From Lepus europaeus (taxonomy: Eukaryota > Chordata > Mammalia > Lagomorpha > Leporidae), in the NCBI RefSeq assembly GCF_033115175.1, contig NC_084827.1:147615701-147679700 (forward strand): a DNA stretch of 64,000 nucleotides. The letters are read 5' to 3'. The notes under the pieces are model-generated. The model worked only from the letters and a program-made list of their open reading frames with translations, ran no database searches and was not told where the DNA came from. The first letter of the stretch is position 1. Each line of letters starts with the position of its first letter. Positions 57,786-64,000 of this stretch are shown here, in pieces. The position numbers were made by a program, and so were the translations under genes.

Positions 57786-58042
57786 CTTCCATCCGCTGGT
57801 TCACTCCTCAACTGGCTGCAACGGCCCTAGCTGTGCCAAACCGAAGCCAGGAGCCAGGAGCTTCTTCTGGGTCTCCCACACGGGTGCAGGGGCCCAAGGA
57901 CTTGGGCCATCCTCTACTGCTCTCCCAGGCCATAGCAGAGAGCTAGATTGGAAGTGGAACAGCTGGGTCTCGAACTGGCACTGGTATGGGTTGCTGGCAC
58001 TGCAGGCAGTGGCTTTACCCACTATGCCACAGCACTGGCCCC
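57676..58042 (-). mobile_element. CSINE, left member of a tandem pair
   Basis: Minus-oriented full-length copy with (GTTT)n tail and an expanded GA tract (57748-57782), ending with the head cacagcactggcccc. The outer target duplication TGGTCTAGTAT (57665-57675 and 58369-58379) embraces this copy and the next. Confidence 0.94.
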
Positions 58043-58045
58043 AAT

Positions 58046-58368
58046 CTTTTTTTTTTTTAAAGATTTATTTATTTACTTGAGAGGCATAATTATAGGCAGA
58101 GAGAGGGACAGTGAGAAAGATCTTCCATCCGCTAGTCCACTCCCCAAATGGCTATAACAGCCAGAGCTGGGCCAATCCATAGCCAGGAGCCAGGAACTTC
58201 TTCCAGGTTTCTCATGCGGGTGCAGGGGCCCAAGCACTTGGGCCATCTTCCACTGCATTACCAGGCCATCAGCAGGGAGCTGGATCGGAAGTGGAAAAGC
58301 TGGGACTCGAACTGGGATGCCAGTGCCACAGGCAGGTGCTAAGTCTACTATGCCACAGTTCAGGCCCC
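58046..58368 (-). mobile_element. CSINE, right member of a tandem pair
   Basis: Minus-oriented full-length copy beginning with a T run and aaagatttatttatttactt, ending with the head cacagttcaggcccc. Only AATC separates it from the left copy's head. Confidence 0.94.
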
Positions 58369-58379
58369 TGGTCTAGTAT

Positions 58380-58599
58380 CTTAACTGCTGTGGACTTCCA
58401 CCTTGATTGCCTTGCCCAGTTGGCTTCAACTTCTCAACTGGATGTTGTCTCTGTGGACTGAGAGTTGGTCACTCCCAGGTAGCCCACACCTGGTCCCAGA
58501 GTCCTGGAAGCTGGGGCAGACCCTCTGGATGGCAGGAGCAGCTCGCCTTAGCATCAGTGGATGGATCCATCTGCTTAGTTAAGAGGGAGCTGTGGGAGG
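58380..58599. other. Unique sequence
   Basis: Moderate GC, nothing recognised. Confidence 0.4.
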
Positions 58600-58780
58600 C
58601 AGCCTGTAAAAACACTAGCACTGATACTTACTAACTGTGACTTAAGCCATGTATTTTAACCTCTCTGTGCCTCAGTTTTCCTCATCCACAAAGTGGAGAG
58701 ATTAGTGGTCTCCTACCTCAGAGGATGAAATGAATTAATACATGTGTAAAGTATAATAACATAAATCTATACAAATAGTA
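58600..58780 (+). repeat. MIR SINE
   Basis: Plus MIR: gatacttactaactgtgact, ttaacctctctgtgcctcag, ttttcctcatccacaaagtg, then gaattaatacatgtgtaaag. It is followed by about 150 bp of very AT-rich sequence with a short tandem duplication (tataaaaccttta twice, about 58910-58941). Confidence 0.85.
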
Positions 58781-59005
58781 ATCCAATTAAATACCATGTA
58801 AAACACAAATGTAATATTTGCTAGATTCATAGTATATTTTATACATATTAAATGTATGTTAATGTACATTTTATTTTATATATGTATTGCATTAAATATA
58901 TTATTGTATATAAAACCTTTAAGTACATATAAAACCTTTATTGTTGTTACTGTCTACTTTATCTCCCCAGAGGTATAGAGAGGCTATGAAAGAGTTTTTA
59001 ACTTT

Positions 59006-59320
59006 TTTTAAAAGATTTATTTATTTGAAAGGCAGAATGACAGAGAGAGAGAGAGAGAGAGAGAGATCTTTTGTCTGTTGTTTGCCTCCCCAGGTGGCTG
59101 CAAATGTCAGGACTGAGCCAGGCCAAAGCCAGGAACCTGGAACTCCCTCTAGGTCTCCCTTTTGGTTGGCAGAGCACTTGGGCATCTTCTGCTGCTTTCC
59201 CACTCACATTAGCAGGGAGCCGGATTGGAAACAGATTGCTGGGTCACCATCCAGGGCTCTGATATGGAGTGCCGGCATTGCAGGCTGCGGCCTAGCTTGC
59301 TGCGCCACTACACCAGCTCC
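59006..59320 (-). mobile_element. CSINE, older copy, near the ICOS promoter
   Basis: Minus-oriented: aaaagatttatttatttgaa, a GA run, and a head ending gccactacaccagctcc. Approximate target duplication AGAGTTTTTAACTTT / AGAATTTTTAACTTT at 58991-59005 and 59321-59335. It ends about 0.6 kb upstream of the ICOS exon and so marks the distal limit of the promoter segment. The frame 58941-59417 crosses it and is not a gene. Confidence 0.92.
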
Positions 59321-59335
59321 AGAATTTTTAACTTT

Positions 59336-59994
59336 CTTGCTTTCTTCTCAGTCTGTAGGGGCAGAATCCCAGTTTCTTCTGGAGACCATTGAAACAGGCA
59401 AGGCAGCGCTGAAGTAGTTTAAAATGATGCCATCCTTTGGAAAATTGCAATCTGTAACAAAGGCCACATAAAAATTATTTATCAGATTTCTATGCTAGTC
59501 TTCTTGTAAATTTCTCCATTTCAGTTTCTCTAATAACTTCATGCATTTCTCGTCCTATTCCAAAGGCTTTCTGTTCTCTGCAGTAAATAACACCAGATAG
59601 ACATGTGTCAAAATATATGCATTATTCACCTTGGGGGCGTTTTTCAATCCTGTCATCATCCCCAGGAACTACTGAATCAGAGAAGTAGGGTGGTTCTGAA
59701 AGAGTAGGCATTGTCTTTTTAAGTTGTTTTGTTGGAACCAGAGGAAGAGCAAAGTTTTCCTATGTGCAAAATTATCAATAATCCTTGGATTAAGTGCCTA
59801 CTCCCCATAAGCAGTGATGCCTCCTGTACAGCCAATTATATCAATGAGGAGACACCACCCCTGAATTGGCAGTGTCACGCTACATCAACTCCCACAAAAC
59901 CCACTTCCTTTCCAGCAAATAGAAAACAACCGAGGACATGAATTCGTTGTCAGCTCTGAAGACTGAAGGAGGAGGGTGCGTGCTTCTGGCAAAC
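59336..59994 (+). promoter_or_regulatory. ICOS: ICOS proximal promoter and 5' UTR
   Basis: Repeat-free DNA between the last upstream SINE and the ICOS start codon. The stretch from about 59930 to 59994 (aattcgttgtcagctctgaa ... tgcttctggcaaac) resembles the human ICOS 5' leader, so transcription probably starts near 59920-59935. Upstream there is ACTTCCTTTCC (59903-59913), an ETS/NFAT-type site, an AAATAGAAAA A-rich element at about 59917, and a CCAAT at about 59830. There is no canonical TATA box and no CpG island, which fits an inducible T-cell gene. An upstream ATG at 59938 lies in frame with the main start. Binding-site calls are by motif only. Confidence 0.7.
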
Positions 59995-60052
59995 ATGAAG
60001 TCAGACCTTTGGTATTTCTTTCTCTTCTGCTTCCAAGTTGAAGTTCTAATGG
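59995..60052 (+). CDS. ICOS: ICOS, coding exon 1 (signal peptide), partial gene
   Basis: First coding exon of the inducible T-cell costimulator, a CD28/CTLA4-family receptor on activated T cells that binds ICOS ligand on antigen-presenting cells and supports T-cell help for B cells. The exon reads MKSDLWYFFLFCFQVEVLM plus the first base of a Gly codon, which closely matches the N terminus of mammalian ICOS (human starts MKSGLWYFFLFC). This is a typical signal peptide: Lys2, then a Leu/Trp/Tyr/Phe/Cys hydrophobic core. The exon ends ATG G|GTAAGT at 60052/60053, a near-ideal donor in phase 1, matching the human exon 1 boundary as I remember it. The start has A at -3 (aaacATGa). The IgV domain, transmembrane segment and cytoplasmic tail are encoded by later exons outside the window. 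It was too short to stand out as an open frame. Identification rests on the peptide, donor phase and leader similarity. Confidence 0.9.
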
Positions 60053-60974
60053 GTAAGTGGCCCACTGAACATTTTTTATTAACTTAGAATCCATGTGAAC
60101 ATTAAGGAAAATCAAAGGTAGAAGAACTGGGCACCAAATATAAAATGGCTTTGTTTTTTGCAAGTAGGAACAATTTCAGATCACGGCTAAGGGCACCATG
60201 TCACCCGTGTCACCGTGGATGGCATTGCGTATACATGCTGCCTTTGATACCGTGTGTTAAGATGAAACAATATATTTCAAGGGACCACTGCATTTTTAAA
60301 TTACCTGCTTGGAGTTACCTGTCAGTGAATAAAGTAAAAGACCAGCTTACTGTTCTCAGAGAAAGATGAAAGGCAAAATGACTTGTGTCAACAGAATGAA
60401 AATTAAATAGTCCTGCCATTTGGGTTGGGGATTCTTTCTGTGGTAGAAAATAAAATGGAAGGGTTTTGAAAAGAAGGATTTTGATTTTAATCTTGCCTGG
60501 ATGATCTGTTTTCTGAAATGCCTAGGCTACTATGGAGTTTTTATTGACACTAAGTATTAGGGTCACCCTAAAAGGCCAAGGCGGAGTGGATTATGGAAAA
60601 ATACTCCCCAGCCCCCATGGACATTTTTTAAAAAAAAATCATTCTGGAGTCTTCGATTCTTTCTCTTAGAAGGTATATATCAGATTCTATCTGAACAATT
60701 TAAATGATGCTACCTACAAGGTAACTTCACATGTGAACATGTTTCTGCTCCTTCTCACTCTGTACATTTTGCATTAAATTCATTTTCTTTAAGTCTGAGC
60801 CTTGTTCTTCAAGCTGGGAGAAGTGAGGTGATATTAAATAAGGTATTAGGGTCTACTTGTAAATGTCCCAAGGACAGTTCTGGGTTACTTGCTTGTTTCT
60901 ATCTTTTCTACCACCTCATAAAAGTCCTTTAGCAACATAAGCAGCACACTGATAGATTTGGACTTGGTGTCTCT

Positions 60975-61370
60975 TTATCCATTCATCCATTCATTTATTG
61001 AGCACTGAGCACTTGCCATCCAGGAGGCACTGTGCCAACTGCTGTGTATACAGCATTGAGCAAAACCAGGTCAGGCCCTGCTCTCCTGAAACTAACTGGA
61101 TGGGACTACCGGGTCATCCCATGAAGTAGTGATCATTACCGGCAGAATTCAGTTCTATGAGAGAATGTAACCACGAAGGCTGGCCAGACGGAGGAGGTGT
61201 GGAAATGAGACTGGCAGCAGGGGGCTCCTTGTCTTTGCTGTGGAAGTGACATTTGAGCTGAGATTGGAAGAATGAGAAGCAGTCAGGAGGGAGAATGGTA
61301 TGAAGGCTGGGGAAGAGCAGTCCCTAGTGTGGAAAGAGCAAGTACAAAGGAATAAGCTTATAAAGATTGT
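60975..61370 (-). repeat. L2 LINE 3' fragment in ICOS intron 1
   Basis: Reverse-oriented L2: ccattcatttattgagcact, gaggcactgtgccaactgct, aggccctgctctcctgaa, ggaagtgacatttgagctga, and agagcaagtacaaaggaata. Confidence 0.85.
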
Positions 61371-62394
61371 ATTTCTGGAATAATATTCATCATGAGTTTT
61401 ATATGAATAGAACCAATACTTTGTCTTATCACATGGGAAATCATGGAATGTGGCATATCATCTTCCTGTGTGACAGATGGCAGAACTGAGGCGAGAATGA
61501 CTCAATTGGCTGATAATAAGTATGCTAACAATCAAACAATCATCATGCTCAAAGTACCAACACATTGTACGTATCGAGCAACTACCATTTAAAAAGCAAT
61601 CAACACAAAGAATCAAACTCAAGTCAATTAAGCACCTGCAGATCTTCTTTGTCATATTTTAAATTCTATGAACTCTGAAGTCTTTCCCATGCTGTAGAGA
61701 TGTAGGCACTCTCATCTTCAGTCAGTGGTAGAAGAATCTGAGTAGGAAAGGCTAAGTGATTTGTTACACATTAATTAAACACTAATGTGTGGGGACTCCA
61801 GCATCCATGTTTTTTCCACAGCATTGAAATAGCAGTGATTTAACAAATATCTTATGGGAGGGACATTCTAATCAATTTTGTTATTTGATTGGTGGATTAT
61901 GACTGTTGGTTTACAGACTGTGACAAATAATACATCACCCTAATCTAAGATGTTAGCAAGAGGCGAAGTGGAGTGCAGGGTATTTGAAAACTCTCATCAC
62001 TACTTCACATTTTTTTTTTTCTGTGAATTTATTCTGAAATAAAAAGTTGAAAAAGGCTGTGGGAAATCTTGGTGATTTCCAGCCTTCTATGGATCTCAAT
62101 GCAAAATTTCGTAAAGTCTTATTCTTTTAATGATTCTGGCACAGTTGGAGGCTCTTCCTTGTAGCAGGGTCTGGGAGAACTGAACCTCTGACCGCACTGA
62201 GAAGACTCTCCTAGATGCTGTGGGCCCTGTGGGGGTCCTCCTGCGGTCTGAGTTTGGAACACGCCCTCTGAAAGCATTGTGAGAATGCACCAGAGGGGAA
62301 TGAATAAACGTGTGTGTCTTGTGATGCGTCCTGGGGGAAGGGCCCCTGCTTTCTCACCCAGTATGGCTGTGGGGATGCCTGGATCCCCTCCCCT

Positions 62395-62420
62395 CCCCCC
62401 CCCCCCCCCCCCCCCCCCCC
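62395..62420. repeat. Poly(C) run of 26
   Basis: Uninterrupted C26 preceded by CCCCTCCCCTCCC-type sequence (62385-62394). On the other strand it is poly(G). It creates poly-Pro and poly-Gly frames that are not genes. Confidence 0.97.
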
Positions 62421-62773
62421 GAGGAATAACAACTCCTGTGTGTCTCAGCACCTGATCCTCCCCCAGAGCTCAGAGAGGCCTGCTGGGTGGGGCGGGCTGG
62501 CCTTTGAGAGCTTCCAGCTTCTCAGATGCCGCAGAAAGGTCTCCTTCCAGTATGCATGCTGGATGTTGAAGAAGTCCAGATGGTCGGTCCTTTCTTGGGA
62601 CAGAGGAAGCCAGGCCATTCCCACTCAGCATCATGAGCCTGTATTTGATTTTATTCCTTCATTATTACATTTCTTTACAACTTACTTTCCTTTGTTGTTG
62701 AGTCCTTTTGTTAATTTGTGTTGGTTTGATAGTTTCTTTGAGCTGTTTGGTGAATTTGGACAGTCGACTACTC

Positions 62774-62826
62774 TTTTTTTCCTTAAGATTTAATTATTTA
62801 TTTGAAAGGCAGAGTTACAGAGATAA

Positions 62827-62857
<31 letters not shown>

Positions 62858-63118
62858 AAGTCTTCCATCCACTGGTTCACTCTCCAGATGGCCACCACGA
62901 CTGGAGCTGCACCAATCCAAAGCCAGGAGCCAGGAGCTTCTTCTGGGTCTCCCACGTGGGTCAGGAACCCAAGGACTTGAGCCATCTTCTATTGCTTTCC
63001 CAGGCCAGAGCAGAGAGCTGGATAGGAAGTGGAGCGGCTGGGTCTCGAACCAGCACCTATATGAGATGCCAGCACTGCAGGTGGCGGCTTTACCTGCTAC
63101 ACCACAGCGCTGGCCCCT
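62774..63118 (-). mobile_element. CSINE, full length, in ICOS intron 1
   Basis: Minus-oriented from tttttttccttaagatttaa through a GA tract to the head ccacagcgctggcccc. Short target duplication CTACTCT at 62767-62773 and 63119-63125. It is antisense to ICOS. Confidence 0.92.
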
Positions 63119-64000
63119 CTACTCTCCTTAATTTACCAAGCCATTATGTTCAGGGAATACTAATTGAATGTCTGTTTACTTGCTATTGTGTTAAAATAAA
63201 TAATGACGATGCCCTTCCTGGTATGTCTAACCCCTGACCCCTGCACTGATACGGGGACTCCAGAATGTTCTTCCCTTCCCATTCTCATGCTTCCCCCACT
63301 TAGGGCACTCCGGCCCCACACCTGGTTTCTGTTGACTTAATTTGAAACGTGCAGTTGCAGGTAATTGCTAGGTTCCCTCTTGCAGTATTTTCTTTTTCTG
63401 TTTCAATAACTTTCTTTAGAGCACATCAGATATTTTCAGTGATAACATCATGCTGGACATTTCTTTTCTGATCCAGTGGTCAAAAGATTTATGTTGTTTT
63501 CTTCAAATTCCTCCAGCTTTCTGAAGTCCAGCACACGTAAAGACGTCTTTGTTTTAACCCTGCAGGGAACTGATATCTTCTCTGGGTGTAGGCTTCCTTT
63601 TTCTGTCCTGTGGCTAGTCCTTAGCATCGTGTATTCTTGAGAACTATTCAGTCTAGTACTGGAATTCAGGAACCCCACTAGTGTCTGCCTAACTCTCCCT
63701 TTCTATTTCTCTGCACGTGAATTTTCACTAATAATCCTTAGGAGTGAGTAAGGCTTCTCTCTCTGGACTTAAGCTTTTTTCTTCATTTCAGGCATTCCCC
63801 TTCCCTGCTGTTTGTTTTAGTCTTTTTTTTTTTTTTTTTTAACCTCCACCCACCTCACCCTTTCTAGAAATGCCTGTTCCTCTCAGGTAAAATCTTGAGT
63901 CATTTGTTTTTTTCATTATTAGTGAACAAAATGGCTTTCATGATCTGCCCGTGCTTGTTAACCACAGCACCTTCAGATGAAATGGACTAACATAGTTTTA

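Larger units (their letters stand above)
60053..64000 (+). other. ICOS: ICOS intron 1 (5' part)
   Basis: Starts at the GTAAGTGG donor. No acceptor followed by an ICOS IgV-domain exon is seen up to the right edge, so exon 2 lies beyond 64000, as expected from the long first intron in other mammals. Contains an L2 fragment, a C26 run, a CSINE and otherwise unique sequence. Frames such as 62314-62793 and 63448-63678 have no known domain. Confidence 0.8.

Noticed and set aside
58941..59417. 158-codon plus frame just upstream of ICOS
   Set aside because: It spans an old CSINE on the opposite strand and ends in unique sequence without homology.
62314..62793. 159-codon frame with poly-Pro
   Set aside because: It depends on the C26 run and has no domain; it lies within ICOS intron 1.
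1..64000. CRISPR arrays, bacterial operons, rRNA or functional tRNA genes
   Set aside because: None present. The tRNA-like sequence is the head of CSINEs, not a tRNA gene, and direct repeats here are microsatellites or transposon target duplications.

Overview
The window is mammalian, almost certainly lagomorph and most likely European rabbit. I count 24 copies of the lagomorph C-repeat SINE (CSINE: tRNA-like head, pyrimidine-rich 3' end, A-rich tail). There is also a 5'-truncated 3' end of a rabbit-lineage L1 at 5088-5986. Older mammal-wide repeats (MIR, L2, L1M, MaLR and MLT2-type LTRs, hAT and Tigger DNA elements) fill much of the rest. There is no operon structure, and nearly every open frame over 60 codons is a chance frame or lies in a repeat.

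The one gene I can name is ICOS, the inducible T-cell costimulator of the CD28/CTLA4 family. Its first coding exon is at 59995-60052 on the + strand: 19 codons plus one base of signal peptide, then a strong splice donor (GTAAGT). 60053-64000 is the start of intron 1. Exon 2 onward lies beyond the right edge. In mammals the order is CD28-CTLA4-ICOS on one strand, so 1 to about 59.9 kb should be the CTLA4-ICOS intergenic interval. I see no CTLA4 exon, so CTLA4 should lie off the left edge.

Layout. 0-5 kb: mixed old LTR, MIR and MER2-like repeats with two CSINEs. 5-6 kb: L1. 7-15 kb: long stretch with almost no recognisable repeat. 15-27 kb: scattered SINE, LTR, hAT, L2 and L1 fragments. 27.4-34.4 kb: stack of an MLT2-type LTR, an L1M interrupted by three CSINEs, a second MLT2-type LTR split by a CSINE, and a further L1. 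34.7-38.4 kb: MIR- and SINE-rich. 39.6-41.1 kb: an unexpected CpG-island-like block with CCAAT boxes and a possible first-exon donor, about 20 kb upstream of ICOS and not explained by any gene I know there. 41-56 kb: SINE, MIR, L1 and L2 fragments. 56.3-57.05 kb: repeat-poor block with a near-perfect hairpin. 57-59.3 kb: MIRs and SINEs. 59.34-59.99 kb: ICOS promoter and 5' UTR. 60-64 kb: intron 1.

Most notable observations: an in-frame upstream ATG that could extend ICOS by 19 residues; the orphan CpG island; the hairpin at 56888-56924; and three unusual SINE structures (an inverted insertion, a fold-back tail and a tandem pair inside one target duplication). All repeat names and boundaries were read by eye against remembered family consensus and are approximate.
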